Assembly: GCF_003573695.1 (NCBI RefSeq)
Contig: NC_039365.1
Location: 132,209,466 to 132,273,465, forward strand
Source of the DNA: Papaver somniferum
Taxonomy: Eukaryota; Streptophyta; Magnoliopsida; Ranunculales; Papaveraceae
Reading direction: 5' to 3'
DNA: 64,000 bases
The notes below the pieces were generated by a model, which did not search any database, was not told the DNA's origin, and worked only from the letters and a program-made list of their open reading frames with translations. Shown one piece after another: positions 22,708 through 35,539 of this stretch; positions within the stretch are counted from its first letter, which is position 1, and every line of letters begins with the position of its first letter. A program made the position numbers and the translations under genes.

Positions 22708-25072
22708 TGTTAGAGCATTTCTCGGTCGAACTCGCATGCATTTCTATCTCAAGCATGTTTGTCAATGTTAGTGATCAAAACTATAAGTATTGATTTCTGG
22801 TCTACTATAGCTAAGTCTCGGACTAGGATAGAAACTGTAGTTGAGCTCAAGAACTCCATGGAGATTCATCATACAAGACGAAGAACTACTCAAGGAACCG
22901 GTGGAACTTCATCAACAAAAAGGTATCTGGAGACTTGGACTTATCTGTCACTCAAAATTCTATCCATGCTATCTCCTACTTTGAGACAAAAGTCGTTTTT
23001 TTATATAGACTTTGATTATACACATTTGGTATTTCGAGCCGAGTATATCTCGGCTATCTATATCTCGAAATATGTGTTGGTAAGCTTTCGATTCAACCAA
23101 GTTTATCTTTACTTAGTGACGAAAAGTAATTTTATGTTTCAATCACTTTGAAAACTGCTTTGACGAGAAATGGTGTAACAACTATATAACGTCCTCTAAG
23201 AATGTTTCAATGATTGAAATGAGAGTTTAGATTATATAACCAATGGTGGACATAAGCATTGTTGTGGAAACACATATATGTATCAGTCCTTATTCCTTGA
23301 ACCAAAGTTGGCGAACTTTGTTGATCAAGAGAAACGGAATGTGGCGTGAGCCAAGTCCGCGAACTGGCGGAAGTTCTCGATCCGAGAATTCTGCTGGAGT
23401 TTGTGAACTCCTTCCGGGAACTTAAGTCCGCGAACCCAGTCCGCGAAATTGAGTGAGGCTATATCTAAATATGATTGTTTTGAACTTATACTTATAAATA
23501 CTAAGGAATGCAGTTTACAAACCTTGGATATAAAGTTCATGAACCGATTTAAGTGTATCAAATCATCTTTGCTTTAATTGTGTCTAGTGTAGTTACATAA
23601 GATTTCCTTGCAATTGAACTACTCTCTAACTAGTTCATATGAGTCATTTGAACTAGTTATGGTGAAGAACAATATGGTTGATATGGAAGTGATCGTATGG
23701 CTAACCATTTGGTTAACTATTATTGAACCAACTAATGCATACGTTTGGGTACGGTTACACAAACCTAGAAATGTGCATTTCATTTGTGTGTAACAAGCTA
23801 AATTTTCGATCTAACGGTTCAAAGATATTAGATTAAATCTAATCAGGTTTTCATCTAACGTGAATATTGAATGCTTTGTTACTAAGCTAACATTGATTGC
23901 AAACCCTGATTTTAAAGACTATATAAGAGGAACTCTAGCATTTGTGCAAACCTAATCCCCACACCTTACGTGTGATACTAGTTTGTTTGGTAGAGTCGAT
24001 TCTCCTTTAACCTTTGGTTTTCTTTTTCTAAAACCAGGTTAACGACTTAAAGACTTCATTGGGATTGTGAAGCCAGACCGATACTACTTTTATCATAGTT
24101 GTATGATCTGATCTTGCATCTTCTATTGTACGAGTACAATCAGATTGATTGACTTAAGATTGATTTCTCCTATAGGAAAGATATAAAAAGTAATCACAAA
24201 CATCTTCGTCTCATTGTTTGTGATTCCGCAACATCTTGTTTCACTACCATACGATTAAGATTGTTGTGAGGTTATTGATGATTCTAGGTTGTTCTTCAGG
24301 AATATAAGACCGGATTATCAATTGGTTCATGTTCACCTTGATGTATCAAAAGACGGAACAAAAACCTTAGGGTTTATCTGTGGGAGACAGATTGGTCCTT
24401 TCAATAGACTTGTCTGTGTGAGACATATTTGTTTATTTTCAAGTCTTTGACTTTGGGTCGTAGCAACTTTTAGATGTGGGTGAGATCAGCTAACAGAATC
24501 AAGTGCGTAGTATCCTGCTGGGATCAGAGACATAGGGAGCGCAACTGTACCTTGGATCAGTGTGAGATTGGTTGGGGTTCAACTACAGTCCAGTCCGAAG
24601 TTAGCTTGGAGCAGGCTTGTATCTGTAGCGGCTTAATATAGTGTGTGTTCAATCTGGACTAGGTCCTGGGGTTTTTCTGCATTTGCGGTTTTCTCGTTAA
24701 CAAAATTCTGGTGTCTGTGTTATTTCTATTTCCGCATTATATTTTTTATCTTTATACTTATAATAATACAGGTTGTGATTTGAAGTTCAATCAATTAGAA
24801 TATCCGACCTTTTGGTTGTTGATTTACATTGATTGACACTTGGATATTGGTCTTTGGTACCATCCAAGTTATTCCTTGTATTTGATTAAAGACTCGCTGA
24901 TTTCTATTAGCTCGAGTAAATAAAATCAAGAGAGAGATAATAACTCCTTGAGATACTTTTATCTAGATTGATTCTGACTGTCTAGTTGATTCTCTAGAAA
25001 GTATATCGGAGTTAGTCCATACAGATTGCTATGCGAAATATTGGGTGGTGTTGTTAGACCCCCGCTTTTTCA
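22708..25072 (+). repeat. 3' LTR of element A1
   Basis: 2365 bases from TGTTAGAGCATTTC to GCTTTTTCA. Same structure as the 5' LTR, including GTCCGCGAAC motifs near 23355-23455 and a TATA-like box near 23920. It ends directly against antisense gag codons of A2. Confidence 0.9.
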
Positions 25073-25335
25073 GGGGTAATGGCATGTATGATGGCATTCA
25101 AACTGTCGGATTTTTGCTTTGCAGCAAGTATCTCAGCAGCAACATATTCGCCAATATTTTTTGGAACATTAACTTTACCTACTGCAACAACGAGAGCATC
25201 ATAGACATTAACAACATATACCCATGATTGAGAATCACGTGCTTGAAGAAAAGCTCGCATAACAATTTTACACCATAAGTAATTAGAGCCATCGAAGACT
25301 GGTGGTACGTTAATAGAGATATCACATCTGTCCAT
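25073..25335 (-). pseudogene. Gag of element A2, N-terminal part
   Basis: ATG at 25335, 50 bases inside the PBS. It reads MDRCDISINVPPVFDGSNYL and so on to LNAIIHAITP, the start of a UBN2-type Copia gag, then stops at the A1 LTR edge. The rest of the domain resumes at 16797. By comparison with the copy at 33530-33600, about 30 bases of gag are missing at the split. Confidence 0.85.
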
Positions 25336-25384
25336 AGAGTCAGATTGCTACAAACACAGATTTTTGAGGTCTTAAACGTGTTTG

Positions 25385-25399
25385 CCTGATCTGATACCA
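25385..25399 (-). other. Primer binding site of element A2
   Basis: Minus strand TGGTATCAGATCAGG, one mismatch from the A1 site. It starts two bases inside the LTR. Confidence 0.8.
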
Positions 25400-25401
25400 A
25401 T

Positions 25402-27782
25402 TGAAAAAGCGGGGGTCTAGAAACCACACCCAATATTTCGATTAGCAATCTATATGGACTAACTCCAATATACTTTCTTGAGAATCAACTAGATAGTCAG
25501 ATTCAATCTAGATAAAAGTATATCGAGGAGTTAATATCTCTCTAACTTGAGTTGATCTTTACTCAAGCAAATAAAAATCTGCGAGTCTTTATCAAATACA
25601 AGGATAATAACTTGGATGGTACCAAAGACTAATATCCAAGTGTCAATAAATTTAAATCAACAGCCAAAGGTTGGATATTCTATTTGATTAATCTTAACGT
25701 ACAACCTGTGATATTTCAATTATATAACGAAAAATAATGGTGGAATAGAAATAACACAGACACCAGAAAATTTGTTAATGAGGAAACCGCAAATGCAGGA
25801 AAAACCACGGAACCTAGTCCATATTGAACACCACACTGTATTAAGCCGCTACAGACACTAGCCTACTACAAACTAACTTCGGTATGGACTGTAGTTGAAC
25901 CCTAATCAATATCACACTGATTCAAGGTACAGTTGCGCTCCTTACGTCTCTGATCCCAGCAGTATACTACGCACTTGATTCCCTTAGCTGGACTCACCCA
26001 CAACCAAGAGTTGCTACCACCCAAAGTCGGAGACTTTAATAAACAAATCTGTATCACACAGAAAAGTCCATGATAGGTAAATATGTCTCCCGCAGATTGA
26101 CCTAATAGTTTTTGTTTCGTCTTTTGATAAATCAAGGTGCACATGAACTAATTGATAATCCGGACTTATATTCCCGAAGAACAGCCTAGTATCGTCAATC
26201 ACCTCACAACAATCTTAATCGTATTGTAGCGAAACAAGATGTTGCAGAATCACAAACAATGAGACGAGGATGTTTGTGATTTCTTTTTATCTTGCCCTAT
26301 CGGAGATATAATCTCAAGTCAATTATTCAATTGAACTCATACGATAGAAAATGGAAAGATCAGAACGTTCAACTACAAGAAAAGTAGATTTGTCTGGCTT
26401 CACAATCCTAAGGTTAACCTACAGGGTCTCGGGAGGTGTGGGGATTAGTTTTTCCTGTTGCTAGATGTCTCCTTTATATAATTTTCAAATCAGGGTTCGC
26501 AATCTAAGTTACCTTGGTAACAAAGCATTCAATATTCACCGTTAGATGAAAAAACTGATTTCTCCAAGCTAATATCTTTCAACCGTTAGATCAAAACTTA
26601 GCTTGTTATACACAAATGAAATGTGTTTCATATAGGTTTGAGTAACCGTGCATAAACGTGTACACTTGGTTGGTTCACAAATAGTTAACCGAGGTTAGCC
26701 ATATGAGTACTTTCATATCAACCATATTCATCTTTCTCATTACTAGTTCAAATGACTCATAAGAACTAGTTGATAGAGTTTTTCAATTGCTTAGGTCTTT
26801 ATACATAGACACAATTGAAACAAAATCGGATTGACTCACTTGAATCAATTCATGAAAAATATAGCCACGGTTTGCAAAGATTGCATTTCTTATTGATTTA
26901 TTGTTTTAAGTTCATGTACTCCCGATTTGAGAAATAACCAGCTTGGGTACGCATACGGGTACGTGTACCTTAGCTACCGAATTTGAGTTTGGAAACTCAG
27001 TAGAAATTTTCGGTTGAAAACTTCCGTGAGTACGCGTACCTAAGGTGACTGGCTTTACAGTTTGTAAAATACAAACTCCAGCAGAAATTTTCTGTTGGAA
27101 AACTTTCGCCAGTACGCGTACGGGTACGCGTACCCAACCTGTCTCATTTACCAATGTCGCATGCATAAGTGCACACAATTGGTTTCCGGCACATGTATTT
27201 ATACACTAATGTGCGAACACACTATATATGCTTATATCTATAGTTGGTTACATAATCTCAACTATACATTTCAATCATTGAAACATTCTTCTATAATGTT
27301 ATAACAATCGTCATTCATGACTATCGTCATCAAAGCTATTTTCAAGATCGAAATGTCATCATGACTTTCTTCACGGATAAAGATGAAAAGTGGTTAAAGC
27401 AAAAGCTTACCAACACGTATTTCGAGAAAAGATAGGCGAGTAAACTCGGCTCGAAATAGCAAATGTGTATGTATGAAAACTATCATACTTATACGACTTT
27501 GTCTCAAGAGTAGGAGATAGAGAGATAGACTTTTGAGTGATAGATGAGTTCAAGTCTCCACATACCTTTTAGTCGGATGAAGTTCCACTAATTCCCTGAG
27601 TAGTTCTTCGTCTTTGTAAGATGATCGCCATGGATTTTGGAGCTCAACTACACTAAACTGTCATAAACCGAGACTTAGCTATAAGTAGTCTAGAAATCAA
27701 GACATATAGTTTTGACAACTAAATTTGACAAACATGCTTGAGATAACAATGTATGCGAGTTCGACCGAGCAGTGCTCTAACA
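25402..27782 (-). repeat. 5' LTR of element A2
   Basis: 2381 bases; on the plus strand TGAAAAAGCGGGGG to GCTCTAACA. It belongs to the LTR subfamily with iterated GTACGCGTAC-type palindromes (26940-27135) rather than GTCCGCGAAC. TATA box at 26473. Confidence 0.88.
26473..26480 (-). promoter_or_regulatory. TATA box in A2 5' LTR
   Basis: Minus strand TATATAAA followed by GGAGAC, the same position relative to the LTR end as in the other copies. Confidence 0.6.
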
Positions 27783-27879
27783 AGATTTATTTATTTAAAT
27801 TCTAAAGTTTATTTGGAAGATGATTTTGCAGTATTAATCTTTATGGTTTAATATATTGCAACTTTTTATGGGATATGTG
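27783..27879 (+). repeat. Remnant of plus-strand family-A internal region
   Basis: 97 bases matching the 3' non-coding region of A1 (about 21402-21508), caught between the 5' LTR of A2 and the 3' LTR of B. It is part of the older copy that continues at about 56780. Confidence 0.8.
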
Positions 27880-30678
27880 TGAAAATACTAAGGTACCCAA
27901 ATATACCTCAATCTAAAACTTTTCCACCTATAAGTACTTTCTCCGAAAGTGATTGTCTATGGACTGAGTCGAGACAATTCAAATAATCCGTTCACACTTC
28001 GTGTGATCGTTTATGGATACGAGATCGAGACAATATGACAAAAATATAACTTGCGTGATTGACTATGGATACAAGATCGAGAAAATACAACAACGAAGTA
28101 TGATTACTTGATAATAGGTTTAGACTTAACCAAACACAATAGGATTGCTAAAAGTAAATAGGAATTAACGTTTGTGTATTTTACTTCTAATTATAATAAT
28201 TGCGGAAATAGAAAAGTAAAAGACACAACAAGATTTTGTTAACGAGAAAACCGCAAATGCAGAAAAACCCCGGGACCTTGTCCAGAATTGGATACTCTCA
28301 GGATTAAGCCGCTATACAAAATCTAAACCAACTTCGTATAGTTGAGACCAAGCAACTAAACCTATGGTTCACCTAGTTCCGTATGTATCCCTGTGCCTCC
28401 AACTTGCAATAGGTCATGCACTTGGAACAATTCCTTTGGTTCATATTCCAAATAGTAAAGGAACAAAAAATCTGTTCGGTAACAACTCTTTTCAAACAAC
28501 GTGATATGAGTTTGACAAAAGGGTCTTCCATTTATCCCAATAACCTCCTTTATCAGGTTCTTAGATCAAACTAACAACAACTACCAAAGTAATTGTTTAG
28601 ACTATGCAATCAATGCTTTGAATCACAGAAAAACGTATTGATTCCGATCTACTCAACTAATCAATCAAGGTTATCACAAAGATAAACCGATTATAGTTGG
28701 ATCCCTAGCCGATCAAGTTTTGTGCACACCAAAGTTTATGAACTCAAATAATAAATCTTCTTTGTCTTCAAATCTTCTTAGATATTCAATAAACACCTGC
28801 ACATAATCAACTTGAATATCTTGTGATCAATCACACACATAACGGAGTCTGTTAACAATGGATTATCACAAGACGTCTTTAGATCTACAAACAGTCTAAG
28901 ATCCCCGTCGATACTTCGATCTAGTTTGAGTGAATCTTATATCAAAAGAGAAGATTCTCAAGCATAAACAAACTAGGTGCAATCAAAGTTCAATAACTGT
29001 TGGTCAATCAAATCAATCGAAAACTACTAATAAACTACAATTATCTAGTTTCCCACCAACGGTACTCGTAGAGCTTCCCAATCCCAAAGAAGTCTTTAAA
29101 ACGAGCGGTTGTAAGAGATTTCGCCTAATTAGGGTACTTTCCTCTCCGAATAGACGGCTCCACCAACTAGGTAGTTTTGCTATCTCTGAGGATTAGTTTG
29201 CTCGAAATGCAAACTTCAATATTTATAGACCAAGGAAGTTTGGACACCAAGGAATTTCCAAAACCGAAAATATTCTTAAGATATGCAATATATTTCCAAA
29301 TTCGGTTTTCATAATTCCTAGAAATGCTCTGTCCAAATATTGACCAAAATCTCAGTAAAAAATCTCCAATTAGTAAATGCACATTACCAATTTTTATTTT
29401 CTAAAGATATGCATTTTAATTGCTGGAAACTAAAAGCATATAAAACTAAAAACCTTAATTAAAATATTCTCAATTTATTTCGATCCGGGATTCTCCTTTA
29501 GTTATTAAGGAATATCTTTGAACAAAAAAAGATAAGAATTACTGCACATGTTCAAAGGATGTAGACATCTTTACTTTGTAAATCCTTTTTCATATTACAA
29601 TCTTGGAACCGATTTGCCACACTTCCAAACGAGTTTAGAATTGGTTCATCTGACTTCCAAGAACTATGTGATTGATTATCCTATCAAATCACCATTAATG
29701 GGTTTCACGGTTCTACCAAAACATAAAGTTCCGGTTCTATCTCTATGTGGGTACTAGGATCGGTCACACTAGCTTTCCAAAAATTGGTTTATTAGGTACT
29801 AGGATCGGTTACCACATAATTATGGTATTTACTCATAATCGGTTGCACAAGTCATAGGATCGGTTACCAATTACTAAGACTTGTTGTACCTCTTACAAGG
29901 ATCGATTCCACATACTTGTGATCGGTTGCACCTCTTACTAGGATCTATTCCCCAATGTCTAGAGTTGGTCATACCAATTACAAAATATCGATCATACCAT
30001 CTCAGGTGATTACTTAAGATTGGTTTCACTAATAAAAGTCATACCAATACAAAAGTCAGGCCTTCTGAATAGTTTTACCAAGATAAATAAACAAGTTATG
30101 AGCGGTTATACTAAACACACATATTGGTAATCCAAAGATTTGCAATGAATAACAATACCAATAAGCCTAGCGATTTCCCTTTCAATTCATAAAAAAAGTT
30201 TATGAATTGTACTTCCTTTAAAAGAATGTAAAACATTGTTTACTAGGACGAAATATTCACCCATACCCATACATAATCACAATAGCATTCATACGATTAT
30301 GTCGATTACTTATATACGAAGTTCAAAAGATAGACGTTATACTTCGTATTGTAATTCCTTAATTCACAGCTTCGCAGTTATGTTTTCAATATGCACGACT
30401 TGATAGATATGTTAGGAATGAAACAGTTCAAGTCAAATATTACTAACCTCAAGAGGAAGGATGATGTCGTCGTTGTAGCTCTTTACTTCTTCACATTCTT
30501 CAAGTCTTCACGTAATACTTGTAAATCTCATATCCTAGTAACTTTCTAGCTAACCTATACGAAGTTGACTCTAGTAAATAACCAAGCGACTCATTAAATA
30601 AGTTTACGTTCACTAAAATATGACAATCAAACTTGACATACCAATGCTTGGTGGATTCAACCGAGCAATGCTCTAACG
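27880..30678 (-). repeat. 3' LTR of element B
   Basis: 2799 bases; plus strand TGAAAATACTAAGG to GCTCTAACG (expected A at the last base). The first 740 bases match 56037-56780. Its outer end resembles family A (GAGCATTGCTCGG on the minus strand), but most of the body differs. It contains a short-repeat tract at 29745-30060. Confidence 0.85.
29745..30060. repeat. Degenerate short repeats in the B LTR
   Basis: Roughly ten variants of an ACTAGGATCGGTTACCACA-like unit spaced about 25-40 bases apart. The spacing is irregular, so this is a decayed minisatellite rather than a clean array. Confidence 0.5.
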
Positions 30679-30679
30679 A

Positions 30680-30691
30680 TCTCCCCCTTTA
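30680..30691 (-). other. Polypurine tract of element B
   Basis: Minus strand AAAGGGGGAGAT immediately before the LTR, the same as in family A. Confidence 0.75.
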
Positions 30692-30761
30692 TCAATTTTA
30701 GTGACAAAGCTCTTACATCGTATGGATAAACCAATTACAAGAATTCATTACATATACGCTT

Positions 30762-33216
30762 TGTTAGAGCACTGCTCGGTCAAACTCGCATGCATTGCTA
30801 ACTCAAGCATGTTTGTCAATGTTAGTGATCAAAACTATAAGTCTTGATTTCTAGCCTATTTATAGATGTCTCGGACTAGGACATAGATAGTGTAGTTGAG
30901 CTTAGATTTCACAGAGTTCATCAAGACGAAGAACTACTAAGGGGAGCTTGTGGAACTTCTTCGACAAAAGGTATGTGAATACTTGAACTCATCTATCACT
31001 TGAAGAAGTCTATTTTTACTATTCCTATATTGAGACATAAGTCGTGTTTAGATGTAATTTTCTCTATACGCATTCAAGATTTCGAGCTGAGTATATCTCG
31101 CTTACATATTTCTCTAAATATGTGTTGGTAAGCTTTCGCTTCGACCAAGTTCATCTTATATCATGAGAAAATTGTCGAGTAACATCTTACATGGTTTGTA
31201 TGATACAATTATTTGATGTAGGCTTGGAATGTTTCGATAATAATTATTTCAATATCTTGAAAATTGCTTTGATGCTAATAGTGTGTGACGACGGCTATTG
31301 TCATTATAGAGGAATGTTTCAATGATTGAAATAAAGAGTTGAGAATGTAATCATGTTTAGATATAAGCATATATATAGTGTGTTCGCACATTAGTGTATA
31401 AATCCATACACCGGGAGCCAAGTGTATGCATATGTGTGTATACGAAATTGGTGAAGGAGACAGGTTAAGTATTCGTACACATACACATACCGGCGGAAGT
31501 TTTCGAACCGAAAATTTCTGCTGAGTTTGGTTTTGACAAACTCTTAACTAGTCACCTTCGAAAATTTCTGCTGAGTTTGGAAAATAAACAAACTCAAATC
31601 CGGTTGCTTAAGTACGCATACCAGTACGCATACTTAAGCTGGTTACTTTGTCAAATTGGTCAGTTCACGGACTTAAACATTTAAATCATAAGAAATGCAA
31701 TCTTTGCAAACCGTGGATATAATGTTCATGATTGATTCAAGTGAATCAAACTGATTTGGTTTCAATCGTGTTTTCTATAGCAATTGAACAACTCTTTAAC
31801 TAGTTTCATTTGAGTCATTTAACTAGTTATGGTTGAGATAAATAAGGTTGATATGAGAGTAATCATATGGCTAACCTTGGTTAACTATTTTTGAAACAAC
31901 ATGGTGTACACGTTTAGGTACGGTTACATAAACCTAAATGAGGGTATGTTTCATTTGTGTGTAACAAGCGAAGTTCGATCTAATGGTTGAAAGATATTAG
32001 CTTGGTTGAATCAGGTTTTTCATCTAACGGTGAATATTGAATGCTTTGTTACCAAGGTAACTTGGATTGTAAACCCTGATTTGAAAACTATATAATGGAG
32101 AACTCTAGCAACTGGAAAAACTAATCCCCACACCTCCTGTGTGTTACTAGTTGCATAACTAGAGTCGATTCTCCTTTAACTTAGGTTTCTTCTCGAGACC
32201 ATGTAGGTTAACAACTTGAAGACTTCATTGGGATTGTGAAGCCAGACCCAACTATTATCTTTGTAGTTGCGTGATCTGATCTTGATGTTTCTATCGTGTT
32301 GAGTACAATTGAAATAGTTGGCTCGAGATTTTATATCTCCGATAGGAAAGATAGAAAAGTAATCACAAACACTTCGTCTCATCGTTTGTGATTCCACAAT
32401 AACTTGTTTCGATAATCGATTAAGTTTATTGTGAGGTGATTGATAATTCTAGGTTGTTCTTCGAGAATATAAGTACGGGTTATGAATTGGTTTCTGTTCA
32501 CCTTGATTTATCAAAAGACAAAATAAAAACTCTTAGGTATTTCTGTGGGAGACAGATTTATTCAATCCTATAGAATTTTCCGTGGGAGACATATTTGTCT
32601 ATCAAGTCTACAACTCTTAGTTTTGGGTGAGATCAACTAAGAAAATCAAGTGTGTAGTATCCTGCTGGGATCAGAGACGTAAGGAGCACAACTGTACCTT
32701 GAATCGGTATGAGATTGATTAGGGTTAAACTACATTCCAGTCCGAAGTTAATTGGTAGTATGCTAGTGTCTGTAGCGGCTTAATACAATATGGTGTTCAA
32801 TATGGACTAGGTCCCGGGGTTTTTCTGCATTTGCGGTTTCCTCGTTAACAAAATTATGGTGTCTGTGTTATTTCTATTCCACATTATATTTTGTTATATA
32901 ATTGAAATATCACAGGTTGTGCGTTAAGATCAATCAATTAGAATATCCGACCTTGGGCTATTGGTTTACATTGATTGACACTTAAACATTGGTATTTGGT
33001 ACCGTTCAAGTTACTCCTCTTATTCAATCGGGATCGCAGATTTCTATTTGTTGATTGCGGATTAAATTAAGAGTTAGAGATATTAAACTCGTTGATATAC
33101 TTTACTCTAGATTGAGTCTGACTGTATAGTTGATTCTCTAGAAAGTGTATTGGAGTAAGTCCTCTCAGATTTCCAAACGAATTGTTGGGTGTGGTTGTTA
33201 GACCCCCGCATTTTCA
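30762..33216 (+). repeat. 5' LTR of element A3
   Basis: 2455 bases, TGTTAGAGCACTGC to GCATTTTCA. It has GTACGCATAC-type motifs near 31610-31635. A stretch present in the 3' LTR is deleted around 31555, leaving CGAAAATTTCTGCTGAG repeated at about 31505 and 31559. TATA box at 32089. Confidence 0.9.
32089..32096 (+). promoter_or_regulatory. TATA box in A3 5' LTR
   Basis: TATATAAT followed by GGAGAACTCTAGC and the conserved CTAATCCCCACACC leader. Confidence 0.55.
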
Positions 33217-33218
33217 AT

Positions 33219-33233
33219 TGGTATCAGAGCAGG
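33219..33233 (+). other. Primer binding site of element A3
   Basis: TGGTATCAGAGCAGG, two bases after the LTR, identical to the A1 site. Confidence 0.85.
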
Positions 33234-33279
33234 CAAACACATTAAAGACCTAATAAGTCTGTGTTTGTAGCGATCTGAT

Positions 33280-34785
33280 ATGGATAAAGGTGATATCTCT
33301 ATAAACGTACCACCAGTCTTCGATGGCTTAAATTACTTGTGGTGTAAAATTGCTATGCGTGCCTTTCTTCAAGCGCGTGATTTTTAATCAAGGGTTTATG
33401 TAGTTGATGGCTATGATGCTCCCGTTGTGGAGGTAGGGAATGCAACCGTTCCAAAGAACATTGGTGAATACAATGCTGCCGAGATTCTTGCTGCAAAGCA
33501 AAACTCCGACGGTTTGAATGCCATCATACATGCCATTATCCCAGATCTTCAGCACCATGTGATTAGGTGCACTCGGTCTAAAGATGCTTGGGATATCTTA
33601 GAAACCGTATTTGAAGGTAATACCAGTGAGAAGGAAGCTACGATTCAAAACCTTAATTCCGATTGGTAAAACCTTCGTATGGCAGATGAAGATTCATTTG
33701 ATGAGTTTAATCACAAAGTGTCTGAAATTATTAATGCATCTTTTGCATTGGGTAAGACTATTCCTGAAAAGGACATTGTGATAAAAATTCTCAGATCGCT
33801 GCCATCTAGATATGATTCTAAGAATCATGCCATCGTTGAAGGAAATAACCTTGAGATTCTTTCCAGAAGTACTCTTGTGGGAAAGATAAATTACTTAAAC
33901 TTGATCAGAGTACAGTCAGAACTTCTGCATTCAATGTTGTAATCATTCCAAGCGAAGCCTCTAATTTTCATAGGCTGATGAATGATGTTCTAGTCATGTT
34001 GATTTTAATAAATCACTGATAACTCAAAAGATCAAGGATATGGTAATATGACAAGCAAAAGATGCAAGAGATTGTCTTCTCTCTCGATTGTTTCTGATGA
34101 TTCAAGTCAAGAAAAATCTCAGTGTCACTATGGATTACATACTACTGCAGTGTATAAGGAAAGCTCGGCCTTTTCGGCATAAGTTTCTGGTGATTCAAAC
34201 TCCAGTTTGGAATGCGAATCTAAGACTAAGATCCTAGAATTTCTGGATAAGTTTAAAGAAATTCACCAGGAAAATATTCAACTAAAAGAATTGTTGAATA
34301 AACTTGAGTCATCACTACAGGTGAAATCTCTTGAGAATGAATGTCTTAATGATGAATTCACCAGAACCCTATTACTAAAGGAAAAATAGATCAATTCTCT
34401 CAAGTGTGACCTGAAACGGTTATTAGGAAGATCAGAAAAAATTTCAACAATGTTATTTGGTCAAAAGGCTATTGGAAACACACAAGGTTTAGGGTTCAAA
34501 GGAAAGACTGTAAGCACAACAAACTCGGTTGTTCCAACCAGCTTTGGATCAATCAAACCTGAGCGCTGTGATAAACAGGTATCAAATATACAAAGCAAAT
34601 CCTCTTTGCTCTGCTCTTTTTGTGGAAGTACAAGCCATGTCCAGAGTAAGTGTTGGAGATTCAAGAGGAACTGTAAAAGAATTACCAAACTTCAAGATGA
34701 CATGCAAATGATAAATCTGACTATAGAGAAGCAGTCAGAGACGTCTAGGTACAAGAAGAAATCCAAAAGAATCAGAGGCAGATGA
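33280..34785 (+). pseudogene. Gag of element A3 (UBN2 domain, coil, zinc knuckle)
   Basis: Starts MDKGDISINVPPVFDG. The UBN2-type domain runs to about 33880 (DAWDILETVFEGNTSEKE, SFDEFNHKVSEI, ILRSLPSRYDSK). TAA codons at 33385 and 33667 and a frameshift near 33885 break it. The C-terminal frame (34207-34785, with a TAG at 34387) has a Leu/Glu coil and an intact knuckle CSFCGSTSHVQSKC, then a basic tail. This copy has the most complete gag of the family. Not functional as it stands. Confidence 0.88.
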
Positions 34786-35126
34786 GGTAAGTCTGTTTAC
34801 TCAACAAACCTTGAAACGTCACCCCGTGACACAATATTTGAACACTCTGTTCACTCTATTACTATCTAAACCATAGTGATAAATCGTATCCTTATTTTGG
34901 ACTTGAAAAATAAGGATTACTTCAAGTTGATTCAAGTCTTGCAAATATTTTGTTGATTTTTCTTTTCCATATTGAGCAAGTAAATATTTTATTGTTAAGA
35001 TTGATAATGGATCATGAACCGTGAAGACTTTTTCAAGGTCCTTTAGGGTTTTGCTATCATGAAGTCTATTTATGTTCATTTGTGAACATCATTGTTCTTT
35101 ACCTTCTTTTCTAAAGATACAGTCTC

Positions 35127-35539
35127 ATGGCCCCTATAACTAGAGGTACCATGAATAGAGATGCTTTAGAAGCAGTTGATGTCTATCTGTGTGAAGGAAT
35201 TGCTTCTTCAAGGAAAAGAAAGGCGAAAAACACGACTGATGATCCAGGTTCTTCCTCTAACTGCCTATTATCTGTTTGTCATTCCGATAATAACTTTAGG
35301 GCTATGGTGGAGGATTTCATCAGGAAAAGAAATGGTTTAAAACCTCGAATCATTTCTTCTATAAGAGATACCTCTCACTACTAATAAAGAACACTCTGCA
35401 TGAACTGAAAAGAGAACTTAATGAGTTAAATGATATTTTTGAAGATTTGGAGGAGTTGAATGATCCCATTATCAATATCTTTTTCAATAATGAGAAGGAA
35501 TTCTCTGTAGATTCCCTGAGAAAGCTCTACAATATCTAG
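35127..35539 (+). pseudogene. Second ORF of element A3
   Basis: ATG at 35127: MAPITRGTMNRDALEAVDVY, a basic patch (SSRKRKAK) and then a stop near 35384. One frame over, 35388-35539 continues with a Leu/Glu heptad segment (LHELKRELNELNDIFEDLEE) to a TAG at 35537, so a single frameshift probably split one protein of about 135 residues. No known domain. Confidence 0.5.

Larger units (their letters stand above)
16798..25072 (+). mobile_element. Element A1: gag-only family-A retrotransposon inserted in gag of A2
   Basis: 5' LTR 16798-19155, PBS 19158-19172, gag-like ORF 19222-20247, second ORF 20992-21264, polypurine tract 22696-22706, 3' LTR 22708-25072. The internal region is only about 3.55 kb and has no pol domains. 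LTR termini are TGTTAG and TTTTTCA (the 5' LTR has TA for CA). The first 300 bases of the two LTRs differ at roughly 20 positions by eye, so it is not recent. The flanks are codons of A2 gag, but no 5-base duplication is visible. Confidence 0.9.
13734..27782 (-). mobile_element. Element A2: family-A non-autonomous Copia-type retrotransposon, nested
   Basis: Minus strand: 5' LTR 27782-25402, PBS 25399-25385, gag start 25335, gag continued 16797-15536 after insertion of A1, second ORF 15171-14802, then 3' non-coding sequence to 13734, where another LTR-like insertion interrupts it. Its own 3' LTR lies further left, outside the window. No protease, integrase or RT is seen. Its 5' edge abuts family-A internal sequence at 27783, so it entered an older plus-strand copy. 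Confidence 0.85.
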
